Source of the DNA: Nautilus pompilius
Lineage: Eukaryota; Mollusca; Cephalopoda; Nautilida; Nautilidae
NCBI GenBank assembly: GCA_018389105.1
Contig: JACATO010000062.1
Span: 248,001-312,000 of the forward strand
Reading direction: 5' to 3'
Length of the DNA stretch: 64,000 bases
Shown: positions 24,401 to 39,200 of the stretch, piece by piece
Layout: each line of letters opens with the position of its first letter
Numbering within the stretch: position 1 is the first letter of the stretch
Position numbers and translations under genes: made by a program
The notes under the pieces: generated by a model
Seen by the model: only the letters and a program-made list of their open reading frames with translations
What the model was told of the DNA's origin: nothing
The model's database searches: none

Positions 24401-27241
24401 GGAAACGATTTCTGAAACCATTAGTCAGTTGCATTGTTACTAATGAGGTGAGGGGGAAATGTCTGAACTAACCTTCTACTCTGTAAATAACATTACCAAT
24501 AACTTCCCTTTCTTGTCTACACAGATTTTTTAAACGTTGTCTTTGTCATGTTCCATTTGTACGACAGCTATGCAACCAATGAATAAATTATTAAATTTTT
24601 CTTTTTTGCAAAGGACAATTTATGATTTATGATGTTGCATGATTACTTTTAATAGTTTTGGTACTTTTTCAATACTGCTATCCTTTTTACAATATTGTAT
24701 AAGCTTAAGTTTTTAAGATTTGCTGTCAGATTGTGTATTTTAAATGTGCAGCAGATAATAAGAGAAGTATACATGAGTAGTTAAACTAGGTAACTGCAAT
24801 GGTTAAAGTGATGTAATAATCTTATCAGTATAGGTTTATATTTGTTTTATATAGTTTTTTTTTTTTTTCTTGTTACAGATCCAGTCCGAAAGCTTCTAGA
24901 TGATCCCTCAGCGGAACTGACCAAGTATCGTTTAAAGCTAAATTTGTTCTCTCTGAGCATCCTGCATGAGAATCCGACCACCACCCCAGGAGATCAGCTC
25001 TCTCCTGAAGTGCCTGCCATCGAGAAACTCAAGCGGATGTCTGAGGCATTTTTCAGCAAGGTCAGAGGGATAGCTGCGAGTGGGATTACTGTGGATCTGA
25101 AGGAGCTGAGGATAAAGCTCTCAGAGGCATGCCCACACGATCACTTGGGGTAAGATGGATGGTTGCATCCGTATTGCAGTTGCTGAGAACCAATAGGAAT
25201 TTAAACCCAGGGAAATGATTGGTTCTTCCAAACCGATCACTGACCGGTTCACCTTTGCTTAAAACCCTCTGTTGGGGAAAATTATAGAGTAGATGAACTT
25301 TAAAATCAAAAAAAAAAAGGAAACTAAATATGGCTGCCATTGTTATCAGGTTTCTTTGTTGCTTCAGGTTTAGTTTTTTTTTTAAATTCAGATTCTTTAA
25401 AATACAAAACTTGTCACAAAGCTTTTCCAGCCGGTCCCTGATTGTTCTGCTCGATCAAAGCTCCATTACCGGCTGCTATGCAATTTCCAATATTATATGA
25501 TTAAAAAGAGAAAGAGAAAATAAACTTAAATTATATTTAAAAAAAAGCAAAACAACAATATTAGGAAGGTTTCAAATGAAACCCTTGGGAGGCTGGATAC
25601 CTTTATGGTAACGTTATTTCAGATGGGTTTCGTTTGAATGTCCCTAGTTTATTGTTTAAGGTGTGAATGACGGTTTTAACTCTTTCATGCTATGCTTTTC
25701 AATTATTTAACTAACTAACTAATGGTACTCTCTATTACCAGTTCTACTTGGATCTTGTTTCTTTTCTGCAACATGACGAGCAGTTGAATTAGTTTCAGGC
25801 TATAAAAATTTTGTAAAAAACCCATAAATTTCTATCTTTCCTGGTTTCCAGACAGCTCAGCCGATCAAGGAGCGAAATAAAAACCTTGCCTTAGTTTTTG
25901 GAATTATTTTTCTTTCATTTCCATGGCAGCGGGTGTTGAACTGTTGAGCACAAATGCGTGTTTGGAAAGGAATGGATGTTTACATCCCACTAAGCTAACG
26001 TAGAATGCTTTGATGCTTGCCGAGTCATTTCTGCCACTCTGGATGCTGTATGTCTGGCACACACCTAAGTGTGTACAACAGCGGTTCCTAATATTTTCCT
26101 CAGTTTGACCCCTACTAACACAGTGACAAAGTCTTGTCACCTTTCCGCCTCCAGTACCATCACTGCAGGCATGCATTCCCATACACTATAATCTAATAAA
26201 CCTGCCAGTGGCTGGAATTTCAAGGCCAAGGGCCCACGTTCAATTCCCGGTTGCCTTGGTTTGCTGTATCTTCTCGGCTCAGTTTTTTTCTCTCTCCTCT
26301 TCACCGGTTGTGTGGGTTTTTTATAACATCCAAAAAAATGAAGACGCAGGATAGGTGAACTTCTGTAGCAGTTGATGGCAACACTGTGCTCCCTCTCCTG
26401 GGTCATCTCCATCTTAGACGCTACTGTGGTGTCGAAGGACATTTTACAGCAGCATGTTAGGTATAGGGGCATTGGCCTTGGTGACTAAGGAAGTGGAAGT
26501 TAACCGGATACAATTGGGTGGGGAACTCTTGAGTGATGGGCAAAGTGCTAGCCAGTCAAGAGTTAGCTACACAGCTGCCTCCATATGTAGCCAGAAAACC
26601 CTGCTAGAACTCTTCATTTCTAGATGTGGAAGGAAACTGGAGTGCCCATTTGGTGAAACATGCCCAAGGGATGAATTTGGGATTTGAACTCAGTTCTTTC
26701 AACCATGGCAGTGCAGTTGTCTATTATTGGACCACATGCCACCTAATAAAGGAGTTACAGGAAATACCGCAATATTTTTAAATAGAAATTTAAGAAAAAG
26801 AAAATTACAACAAATTTAAAGTGAAGAGAAACCCAAGTAATTTTGAAATAGTCCTTCAAAATGAAGGTTGTGTTTTCTTGCTTTTTTAAAAAATTATTAT
26901 TTAGTGGCTCCAAAAACCTAGAACGAACTGCTTTGATGAATTACTGTCAGATTGTTAAACTTGAATTTTTTGTTTTGTCGTTTTGTTGGTTGCCTGACAT
27001 TAAATAATAAAATTAATAACTTTTAAAAAAAAAATGTACAGTAAACTGAATAATATTCCCCAATCTGAGATTAATTTTTAAATCAGTATCATTATGAATA
27101 GATATATAAATCAATAAATGTAAACACAGATCTGAAAAGACTAGTAAATAGTAAATATTTTAATTATTAAAAAATCATATTCTTTTTTTAAATATATTTT
27201 GTAACTCAGGAATGGATTAATAGATCAACACAAACAGAAAA

Positions 27242-27280
<39 letters not shown>

Positions 27281-30200
27281 TCTTATTTTCAGGACATCTT
27301 TTGAAGAGGAACTAAACTAAATTTAGATTGGAAACGTTTGCAGCACAGTGGTTGATAATGAAAGTAGTTGCTAAGGTAATGGCTGTTGTGTTATTAGAAA
27401 GGAAAGGGAAGGGAAAAAAAACCGGGTGAACTCTTTAATGCACAACACCTGCAGATAGTAGGAAATTGGTGGTAATATATTTTACAGACCGATCAATGTC
27501 AGATCAGTCAAAATGCACAAATCTCTCTCACTTGCATGGTCAGCAGCAGGGTTTAGGGAAATGAGTGGTGATTGTAAATTATATCCGAACTAACTTTTTA
27601 AAAATTATTAGGATGGTTGGAAGAATTATGGCAGGGATCAGTGAGATAATGAGTAGAATTGAAAGAGTAAAACTGCAACCAAACAAATTATGAATTGCTT
27701 GTTAATTTTGAGATTATTTCTTATCTCATTTTAGTTGCTTAGGGAAGCCACTGGTTGTAAACTGTAATCAGAAGACATCAGCCAGCCATGAGAGTTTGAC
27801 CCTAGATGTCTCATTGGGCCTCTTTGAGATGGTTGAGTGTCTTTTTGATCGTGGAAATCTGACAGCACCTCTCATGGGCTTCACTCTTCCAATCGACCAT
27901 AAACTGCCTGAATACAGTGAGGTAAGAAAGAAGTTCTCTTTTAAATATAGTTCTATGCCAGTTGTTCAGCCCCGTAATGCTCAAGTTCAGCTGTACAACT
28001 CTTGAGTCAGGAGAATGTCCTTTCTGGCAGCCAGGCTCTTAAATATCTCGGATGCTTTAGCTAGCTCAGCAGTAGATGGGAGGTGTCAGTAGCTTTAAGA
28101 ATTTTTTGGGGTTTCCCACTTTAGGGCAAAGGGAGCTTTATAGAAGTTGTAAGACCTCCTGTCTTTCTAACTATCTAAATCTGTTGTCTACAGTAGTGTA
28201 CATTCTTTGATGCCACTGGGTGCAGACAAAATACCAACCACCCTCAGAAATCGGGTGGGGGGTAGAAATGAAAAATCTTATGCAGTCGTTAACTCCATAT
28301 ATATTCTGTTAATTATGTTTAGGTTAAGTTTGTTTCAATCATCTAGTTTTTGCTTAACTACTGATTTTATTACTTCATTAGAAGAAGAAAGTTTTGGTGG
28401 TTTATATTGTCAATATGCTTCTAAAAACAAAAATAAAATGTAAATTTTGTTTTATACTTTTATTTTACAAGAATAAACAAACTATTTCCTTTGCTTAGTC
28501 ACCTCATATAAAGATCTCCAGATATCATCACAGCTTTCTGTTACTAATCTCATTCAACTGTCATAAAATAGTATGTATATATATATATATATATATATTT
28601 AATGGTCTAGTAACATGAAAAGGAAAGTTTTTCACATTAAGAGTCAGTCCACAGGATATCCTTAAACACCAGCAGGTAATCAATTATCTCTCTAAACGGC
28701 ACACACAATCTTCCTGTCTCACACCTGTTACATCGAGATCAGTCTCACCTTCCCTCTTCTTGCTGGACCTGTTTATGAGGTCTCTCTCTAATTATCCTCA
28801 TCAGGAGATGACATTCCGAGGGTTGTTATCCTTCCATAGCTCTTAAAACTAGATAGAGTAATGTTCTACTATCGTCTATAATGCAAAAATAGATTTTGAA
28901 AAGAAATTAATTAACCTTTCAACTAAATTATATGTATGTATCAAAGTTATCTGCTGACATTATTATTGCTATGTTATTACATCAACAGGTAGTCATTTTG
29001 ATGTTCCAGCTTCAGTTGATAGCTTGGCATAAAGGTTGGACTGCTAAGAAGCAAATCAATTGTACATAAAACAAAACTCTCTTGAATACAGGCACAAATA
29101 CCAAAACTGTACAAAATCTCCATTAGCATCAGGTGAGGGTTAGCCATAAACACATGATATGGTGATAACAAAACGGTCACCGTATGAAAATTGTGGATGG
29201 ATTGATCTTGCTGATTAAGCGTAGTTTCTCACTTGGCGGTAAATGTTTTATTTTGTTTTTGTCATTGTCTACCTTAATTGTTCGCTAAAAAGAAAGACTG
29301 GGTGATATTTATATAAACTTATTTGGTTTATAGCAGTTGATTAAAAGTAATGACTGTCCAGGTCATTAATGTATGTAAAGTCATTTTTTTAAAATTCTAA
29401 AATCAAATTTAAAATTGCAGTTTTCAGCCTTAACTGTTTATGTAAAACATTTTGTTACATAAGAGATAATGTTTATTAAATCTATTTAAAATATATATGC
29501 ATTTGTTAATAAAAAATATTCCAAGGTGACGGTGGTTAGTATTGGAAGAATTTTTAAAAAATAATTCAACCAATTTAAGAATTTTTTTTTTTAAATAAGT
29601 TAAAGATGTAATGCATGGCAGTATATCCTTAATAAAACTCAGAACCATTGTCTATTTTCAATAAAATTGTCACTGAAACGTGGTAAAGAGTTACCTCCCA
29701 TATTTTTGAACGGAGATACATGCGCATACAAGAACTTTCACATGCACCCTCATGCAAGCACCACAGAAAGATAAAAAAAAAAAAAGGATCAGAGACAGGG
29801 TTGCTCTAAGGTGGGAAGTAGTTAAAGCAGACTCTTTGCAAGGTTAATCAGCAGTTAATGAGGTAGGATTTTTTTTGTCTTTAGTTCCCATAAATTTTAC
29901 AGGTAAATGCAAATAACCATAAAGATGCATAGTTCTTCGCATCATTGGCCATCTTTTTTGCCTAATGCCAGAAATTACTCTACCAGCATCATTACTTTTT
30001 TGGAAATATCAAAAAACATTGATGCATATTTTTTTAAATTATCCAACTAAAACTATTTCGTAAAGTTTAAAATTTGGTGATTACTGCGTTAAGATAATCC
30101 ATTAAAAGTTTGATACTTTTATAGCTTCAGTCCTACAGCTGCCAGTATTTATAAGTGTTTCACGAAATTACAACAGTGTGTTTACAAGAAAAGATTCTGA

Positions 30201-33200
30201 CTTATTGGTGTGATGTAATTATCAACATTCAGTGGCAGCCAGTACTACTGGTAATTCAGGAAACTGTTAGGTAACTAACTGTTCTGAATTCAGTAGCTAG
30301 ACTTCTATTTCCCAGCTGTTTTGTTTGCCAAACGAGATATCACAGAAAGAGTTGTCCTTGGAAACAGGACTAAGATATTCCAAGTTGTTGTTTTGCGATG
30401 TTTTAGAGCGTTCCATACTTGAATTGATGTAGTGCGGAATGGGTATCGGGACACTCGTGGCCATTGGTGTTGTGTTTGGATCAGCAAGGTACGGGTAACT
30501 TCCAGCAGACAACCTGGTAGAATCTGGTTCAGTTTTTCCATTATAAATCACGCTTATGTTTAGATCTTTGGCTCTTTCTTGATTGTTCTTTCTGGGTTTT
30601 GAAAATTGTTTAGAGTCTTGTTTAATTTGAGATGGCCATGGTTTGGAGTTGTCCGGTTTGTTGTGGACATAGTTGCCTTCACTGTCTGCATAACTTTTCC
30701 TGCAGATGAAAATCAGAATTGGAACAATTGCTAAAATGAGTAAAATGCCAATTATGATACCAGCTATCATCCATGTGTTGTTGCCTTGCTTGCCACCATT
30801 GTTAGAGGTTTTATCTGTTTTGGAGGAACTTGTCTTGCAAATTTCCAAATACTTATCTAGATTCTTGAGGACTGCTTGAATACAAACCAGATATTCTACA
30901 TTGGCGAGGTTTCTTAGAGTATAGCTTCTGTGAGATTTGTGTAATAAAATACTCTGTTTTTTAGCATTTTCTTTTAGGGCTTGATAGCTCATATGGAATT
31001 CGGTAATGAGCTGTGGGTATGTGACGTGCCATGAGATGATCATGGTGTGAGCATCTGAAATGTTTAATGTAATATTGATTGCCGGAAGTATTGTTTGTGA
31101 GATTGACTGCGTGGTCCAGCCACCACTGTGGACTGCGGATGTTGAGCTAGCTTTGGTTGAACTCAATACTGTTGTGCTTGGAATTCTGTTGCTGAAGTTC
31201 TTACAGACAGGTTCCGTATACTGGTTGATGATGCATGTCAAATCTGAAAGGGTCAGATTAGAAAAATACCTGTCTTTGTATTTTTGAGGATATATGCATT
31301 TCCAGTTGATCTGATTCTTGAAGTGATTATTGGCATTCACCTTGCGGTACTGTTTCACCCAGTCATACAGCCAGGCCAACCGACAGTCACATTGCAAAGA
31401 TGGAAGTTTTAGATTGATGTTAGCTAGTGTCATGTTCCATTTGAAATGCCAAAATACGCACCTGTCTATTGTACGCAGTGGATTCATCTGTAATTCAACG
31501 AACTGCAGTGAGGCCTGCAATCCATGAAACATCTCTTGCTGCAATGTGAGGATATTGTTTTTGAATAAAGATAAACTTTTTAAATGTTTGCAGTTCTCAA
31601 AAGCAAATGGTGGGATCACATCAAGCATGCAGTTAGAAAGATCCAACACTTCAATTCTGTGTAGATCACCTAAGGCCTTCCATAGTTTTTCTTTGGATAA
31701 AAACTTATTTTTTTGTAAGTAAAGCAGCATCAATGAGGTTTCAATGCCATGGAAAGATTCAATCTCAAGGTTGGTACTGTACTGCATCTGCAAATGAAGA
31801 TTTTGTAGGTTGCTTGTGGAATTGAAAACTCCAGACTTTATAGTATTCAAATAGTTGTTTGAAATGTATAGTGTTTTGAGGTTACTCAAACCATTAAAAA
31901 CTCCTGGTTCAAGAGAGGTGAGAAGATTGCCATCCATATTTAAATATTGTAACAAATGCATCTTTGTGAATGTTCCTTTTGGAATCAGCGTGAGTGCATT
32001 GTAAGTTAGTTTTAATTCTTTCAGTGCTGTGAGATTGTGCAACTGCAATAGCTGTGAATGGTTTAGTGGGTTGTAGCTCAAGTCCAAGTTCAGAAGGCTT
32101 TGTTCAATGCCATTAAAGCTGCCCTGTTCCAATGATTTGATTTTATTTTGTCGCAGCCTTAACTCCTTCAACTTTGCGTTGCGATGCATGGCATCCACTG
32201 CAATTTCTTTGATGTTGTTGTTGTCAGCTATGAAAACTTCTAGGTTTTCCAGTTCTTGGAGTACACTCGAAGGCAGACTTTGCAGTTTGTTGTCAGACAG
32301 ATCAAGTGCAGTGAGAAAGGGTTGCGCTTTGAAAACATCTTTGGAAATGTATGTGATCCCAACCCTCTTAAGTTTCAGCCGTACAAGCTTGAGATTCTGG
32401 AATACACTTGGATCAGCTATGTGTTCTTGTTTGAAATTGAAAACCTCCAGTACAGACAAACCTGTAAGGTTTTGTAAAGCCACAGAAGGCAACGAAACAT
32501 TGGAAGCCGTGGTTTCCAAAACAAGTTCTCGCAAAGTAGTCAGACCTCTGAATGCATACTTGGAGATCCATGAAAGTGGATTTGACTGAAGAATCAATCT
32601 TTTGATACGTAGCCCTTTAAATGCATCACTAGAAATATTTGTAAATAAATTCCCTTTGAGTAAAAGTGTGTCATATTCTTCAGTGTAGTTTCTGAAATCA
32701 GGAATGATATCAAAACCATTGCAGTAAATGATATGCCCATGATCAGCTTGGATTCCATGTGACTGTGGTAATTTTTTACAGATAGCATTAGATTTGCTAA
32801 AACATGTTACATACCACACTAGAAGTAGCCATACAGTGTAAATCATCGCTTGACAGGTGTTCTGAAAAAATGAAAGAGAAATTTCCAACATGAATACATG
32901 CATATTATGTTTACGTCATGTTAGTCTAAACACAAAATGTGAAATCCATCAGTAGAATTGAGAATTATTAAACACATAGCAGGTTTTTATTATAGAGTTA
33001 AATAGGATAGAATCATAAATCATTAGTCATGGAAAAACTGTTATTTAATGTTGTTGTTGTTGTTTAATCTCACCTTTTTAAAGCAGACTAATCTTAATAG
33101 TACAAAGGACAACTTTCAATGATATGGGAACATCAGTTTTTGTTCAGATATGACTAGCTCTCTGAGGGTCGTGACATCCTGGTGCAGACTTCTGAAACTG

Positions 33201-36200
33201 ATTCCTGCAGCATATTTCATCAACTTTAAGATGGGCTCAACTTGTTAGTTCAAGATTTTAAAGATCAACCACTCATTAGCCTAGGTTAAAATGTGAACAG
33301 GTTTTATGGTCATTTTGTGGGTGGGTATGCAAAGATGCAGAAGAAAACATTGTTGACATGGCTGCGTGATGGTTTTGGTGATACAATTCTGTAAGAAAGG
33401 TCTCATCACAGTTTTGAGAAGATTGAATGTTGTGAGTTACCATTTCTCAATCACTTACTAGCTAGCAGATTGTAATTTATTAATGGCGATGCTGGGCTAC
33501 ACCAACCAGATTCAATGACATGGCAGGAACACCATAGCAAAGAGATCAGATTTCAGCCTCTCAGATCATAGAGAATGAAAAGGGACCCATCCACCCATCA
33601 ATTTAGCAGGTATATCTGGTCAGAATACCACAAAAAGGGTTCTAACATCCAGTGCAAAGCACAAGAAGACATGATTGAGTATTTCATGAGCACCGAGGAA
33701 ATGGTAGATGCCCTTTAGCAAGGCATTCATAGCAGTTCCATGCCAACATTTCCACCAGAATTTATGTTCCTAGTTCTTACCATACTTAAAAAGTGGTAGA
33801 TTGTAATCCACGATTTGTTTAGTGTTCAAGCAGTTTGAGGGTGGTTCAGACACTGGTTTGTTTTATAACGTAGCTGGCTTTAAATTTAAAATCAGTGTGT
33901 TTCAGGGGCATTATATCCAGGTATTTATCAGCTGTATCCTTTTAACTTCATTACTTCTGGCAAGTTTGCTTTGCATGTCTAAGGCTATTGCATTTATGTA
34001 TCTATACCTATGTCTGTCTGTCTTTTTTTAATATTTTATTTTTTTAATTAAATTTTTTTTTAAAAATATACATCAGAATAATATCTCTGGTTAAAAATAA
34101 AAGAATTTATCATAATTACTTCCAAGACATTTTATTATACAATGTAATTCATGGAAAAAGTCTGAAGACATTTGGTTTTTCTCTCTAAAGGCTGAATATA
34201 ATGTTGGCATTATTTCCCCACCCCTCCTCTCTCATTTATTTACCACATTAGTTTGATTCTCTTTTTTTGAACAAGTGACAAACTTTAATAAAAATATATT
34301 CTTGACATCAGAAAAAAAAGAAGCGAAGAAACTTAAAAAAAAAAAGAAAAATACGTAGATAATATTCAGAATGGTGCCAACCAACTCAGAGTAAAGGGAA
34401 AAAAAATTCCCCTCTGATGTCAACAAGTGTCTACGATTTCTAGAACGTATTTGTTGTTGTTGTTGTTGCTTTTTCCTATCTTCTCCCCCTCTTGATTAGT
34501 ACTTTTTTTCCTTTTTATTTATTTAACATTTTTGTTGATTCTTACTCCCCCCACTTTTTCTTTTTCCTTTCTAGCTTTACATTTTTATCAGACGTGTACT
34601 CTGAGATTAGAACGTAGCAGTCTGAATTCTCATCTCACATCACATACCAGATTTCTAGTTCGTATAGAACTGCTTCTGGCTGGATTTTAACTGGCCTTTT
34701 TCCTTTCCTTTTAAAGAAAATTACGGCTGCCCACACAACTTTCACCTATATTTCAAGTTATCCGAAAAAGGAGGAGAGATGTCAGCATAGCGGAACAAAC
34801 GCCAAGATGTTGGCTTAGTTTCCTTCTGTTATTAAGTGGGTAGACCTCTGTCTAGCAAAGCTGTCATTTACTGTACCTGAGCTTCATTATACTACTTTGT
34901 TTTAATGGATATTTTATCTGTAGTAGAAACTTTACCTTGATGTATAATAAGAAAGAAATGTTTCGTGAGTGGTTGAGTTCTCTCTCTCTTGTACAGTATA
35001 CAGTAGCCGTTTATTATTAAGTAATAATCAGTTTCTAACTTGCCATTGTATTTCTCTGTGCCAAACACACAAATAAATCAAACGGACTTACTTACGTTAC
35101 TACAGATGTGGAAATGTCCTCGTTTTAGTCCATAACCCTACCACTATTTCTTAAAAAAAAAAAAAAAAAACCTTAAAATTTTAAATTCAACAGGTAGAAA
35201 CTATGGCTGACAACTTAACAGGGCAAACTAGAGACTTCCTGTTTCTTCTTACCTGAGCTTCAGATATGGTGTCTCTAGGGGAAAGTAGGTCATTTTTCAG
35301 GTTACATTCTTTTTTTTTTGTGTTTTTTATTCATGGTTGGCTATATTAAAGGGGATTTGTTTTCCGGAAGCTATTGATTGGTGTTTTTTTTGTTTGTTTT
35401 AAAAAATTTAATATTTTAAGGCATCTGGTGTGAGGGAGGGCTGGAGGAATGTTAGTGCTATTTTCAGTGGATACTTCCCTGAATGAAAATAAGCTTGCCT
35501 TTGTCAGATCACAATAGGCAGCCTCCACAGGTGTTTTAGGTCTCTCCATTAGGCAGGCTATAGATCTAGAGAGGGAAGGGAAATATCTTGTTCTAGGTTT
35601 TAAAAGAAAGAAAGAAAGAAAAGGGGATCTTTTCCTTCTCTGTGGTGACAACCTTAGGGTGCTAGTGTTTAACCAGTGGGCGTGGTTCTCAAAAGACTGA
35701 ATTTACCACAGGCAGCTAAACTGGTGATTGGTGGCTTCCTGAAGCCAGGCTGGAACGAAAGAAAGAAAGCAGGGTGGTGTGGAGGAGTCCACGCATGTTA
35801 AACCATGTCACGTCAGCTTGAGGATGAAATAGATACTGTCATCTTAAGGTGCTTTATATGGCTAACATTGTCATTTGTGTACCAGAACCAGAAAGAAAAA
35901 TTCTTCCTAAATGCAAATTCCTTTTTTTTTTTTTTTAAATGTTTGATTTGTACTGGATTAGAAGTGAACAATACATTACTGTTTTCTCACAGTAAAGCAT
36001 GAATTAAATTTTCAGCAGGTGATATTTTCTTTTTTTATATAGGAAAATTAATCCTTTCATAACTAAAATACCAGCAATCATTTTAAACATCTCTAAGATG
36101 AGTCAGCACTGTATATAAGAGAATTTTGTCCGTGGTATATGCTTATAATTTGGACCATATCAGGAAAAAAAGTGATGAATGAAGGTTTGGAAATGGTGAA

Positions 36201-39200
36201 TGCTATGTGCGGCACTTTCCAAAACATGCAAACTTTCGATTTTTTGTTGCTGCATGGATAGACTATCTCTCTCACACGCACACACCTGCACGCAGCAGCA
36301 TCATTACCAAATAAAAATGGCTCAGCATCAGGTGTTGCATGACAGCTGTTAATCAGCCTGGGGTCTGCTTGGTATTCAGCTAATTTTTTGAAGTGTTTTT
36401 TTTTTATTTGTTTGTCTTTTTCCCCCCCTCTTCTGATTAGGTGAGATCTAGTAGGGGCTTCTTGGATCATAGCTTACTGAGATGCTCCATTGACATCTCA
36501 TGGCCATCTTGACGTTGAGACTATTCACTGATGCTCAACGTCAATGATGCCTGGCTAACTACTATAAGATGTTGAATGTATAATTTTGTAGTACCAGTTA
36601 ATGTGGATATTAAGTTATGAACAGTTTGTAGAAAGAGGACCAAAGTTTGACAAATTGAATTAAATAAAATAAAAAAAAATGTAATGTTGTTATCAAGGTT
36701 TTGACTGTGATGGTAAAGTTACTTTTTATTTAGATTGATGAGAATGTACTAGAAGATGAAAGCTGAACCATTGATGGCAGGAAGCTGTATGCTTTTGTTT
36801 CTGAAGGTTACTAAAACTGTCTTGAAGCTATTCTTTTTTTTTATAAATTTGAGCTCTCTCATCTCTTTCATCTTGTTTTTTTTTGTTTTATTTTTCTTGT
36901 TGGTTTTTAAACTTTATCTTCTGCGTCTGTCATATTTCTTTTTTGTGAAGTGCATCGTAGTTTTGCTTTTACAGCCAGTATGTCATGATTTTTACATCTA
37001 TGGTGATTGTTGGTTTTTCATCACTTGACTTAGCAGGGAAACATCTGTTTTGCTTCCCAGGATGACTATGGTCTAGTTAGAATACAGTCATGTCTGCAAA
37101 CAGGCTTCCTTTTGTTTTATCTTATCTACTTCATCACCACTTGTCTAAAACAATTGTTCTTTGTTGTTGTTTTGTTTTACTGTATACTTAACAATATTAG
37201 TTGGCTGTAATAAAAATCAAGATTTTTCCCTGACTTTTAGCAAGCATCATTGATTTCAAAGAAATTCTGTTAAGTGCAACTTCTTCATTCTTGTAAAAAG
37301 TGTACGGGCGATGCCATGGAGTGTTCTGTTGTTATTGAGCAGATCATGAACAAGTTCATGTCAGGGTTTCTCCATGTCTGTGTAAGATGGTGAGCTGTTG
37401 TGTGGCATTTTAGTTATGCTGCTTCTCTTGCTCTTGCAAAAGTAATTTTGTGTCTAATAATTTTAGGTTGTGATGTTGCTGAAACTGCATAGTTTATTTA
37501 CGCTGTTGCTCTAAGATGTTGGATGGCGCACGATATTCCACAATGGCTACCATTTTCTTGCTAGTGAAATTAGCATCTGCTTAGAGATGATGCAGGTGGA
37601 GATGGTTTGAGCTAAGCTATCTACCGGCATAATTCCACTTGGCTTGAATGTTCAGGATGGCGGCACATGCAAAGTGATCCCTATCCTTATCCCTGCTGGA
37701 ACTCTGTTTAGTTGTGGGATTGCTGGAGAAAACCTTTGCTGATGGACTGGAACAGTAGAGTGCGAATAAATCATCTGGGGAGGCTTGAGGATAAAACTTT
37801 GGCCCCCAGCCATACCAGGTCAGTATATGTTTGGCCATGCACTGCCTTAAGGCTTATTCTACTGTGGTTTTGATATTTCTCTGATTTATACAATACAATT
37901 AATAAGTTTCTGATGTGTGTGTGTGTGTTCTGCCTTAATTTTGAGCCCATCATATAAGTACACTTATCTGCTTTTTCATTTTTTTTTAATTGTTAAAGAA
38001 AGTATTATTTCCTTTAAAAAAAATTAAACCATTAAAAAGCTGATGATCAACATATAACATTATTTGTGATATTATCAGTTCAAAGTTTTTGTACAACTAC
38101 AGAATTAGCAAGTTATGTGAATGTTAAATTTTTCATGCCAAAGGCATGATGCTTTTGTGTTCATCCAATATTGTTTCTTACTAATAATTTGAATAATTGT
38201 TAGTTCATACTTGTTTTATATAAATGTCATGGACTTCATTATTGGATATTGCATTGCTTGGCAGTTAAAGATGGCAACTAAAGACAAAATTCCATATAAA
38301 ACAAGGTTATTTGTTATTCCCTTCATAAGGCTGATTACTTCCAACAGAAAATTGTGGAGAAAGTTGGACTTGCATGGAGTGATGTGTGAACAGCCATTTA
38401 TAGAACGAAGTCAACTGGCTCAGCTGTAAACTTAAAGAATTGAGGGAGGAGGAGAAAAACTATGAAATGGGAAGAGAGATTGATGGTTTGAAATTCTGCA
38501 GCAAACTCTTTCTTGGTGGGTTGCCAGTTAACTGCTGATTGAAATTCTTAGAAGTCTGCATCTTAACCTGTGTCGTCAAACGGCAGTTAAAAGACATTGG
38601 ATTGATTGGCCAACTGGCTCCTAGAAAACCTTTGCTTAGAAATGGTAACAAGTGCCTTGACTGGGGTGAAGAACACTGCAACTACAATTTGGCGAAATGG
38701 GGAAATGCATTGTGGTTGGATGAGAGCAGTTTGAAGTATTTTACTTTAAGTGAGGACATTATGTTAGAAGGAAATTATAAGGAGAGCTGTGTTTTCTCCA
38801 GACTGAAGCATGGTGGTGTTGGTTTGATGAAAATCTAAAAATTGATGGGATTCTCACAAAAGAGAGATTCTGCAATGTCATGCAATTCTGTTGGGTTTAT
38901 ACTGCACCAGGATTATTATTTGAAGTGCTATGCAAAGATAATACATAAGGTCTTGCTACAGAATAATCAGAAAGACTTACTAAACCCATGGCTTGGCCCC
39001 TCAATCTCCATGGGGGTGGGGGGGTGAACTAAATCAGAGTCAAAGAAGAACCAGCTGGTCAGGCGTCTGTGCGAATAATTGCAAGACGTAGAGGTTATGG
39101 ATAAGGTGATATTTTGAAAAGTTACTCAACAGGATAGCCAAACTACATGCAGCAGTTATTTATGTGAAACGTGGCCATTTGATGAAAAGGAGCTTAGAGC

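Larger units (their letters stand above)
25150..27734 (+). other. ATG2: ATG2 intron 11
   Basis: Carries a MITE-like element, two SINE-like fragments in opposite orientation, and a (CA)n run at 27243-27276. No coding signal. Confidence 0.5.

Noticed and set aside
32107..32589. 160-codon plus-strand open frame
   Set aside because: Antisense shadow of the LRR coding exon; Ser/Leu-rich composition follows from the repeated LRR codons.
32847..32903. Upstream Met of the LRR frame
   Set aside because: The extra 19 codons lie across a good splice acceptor, and the inner Met starts a clean signal peptide.
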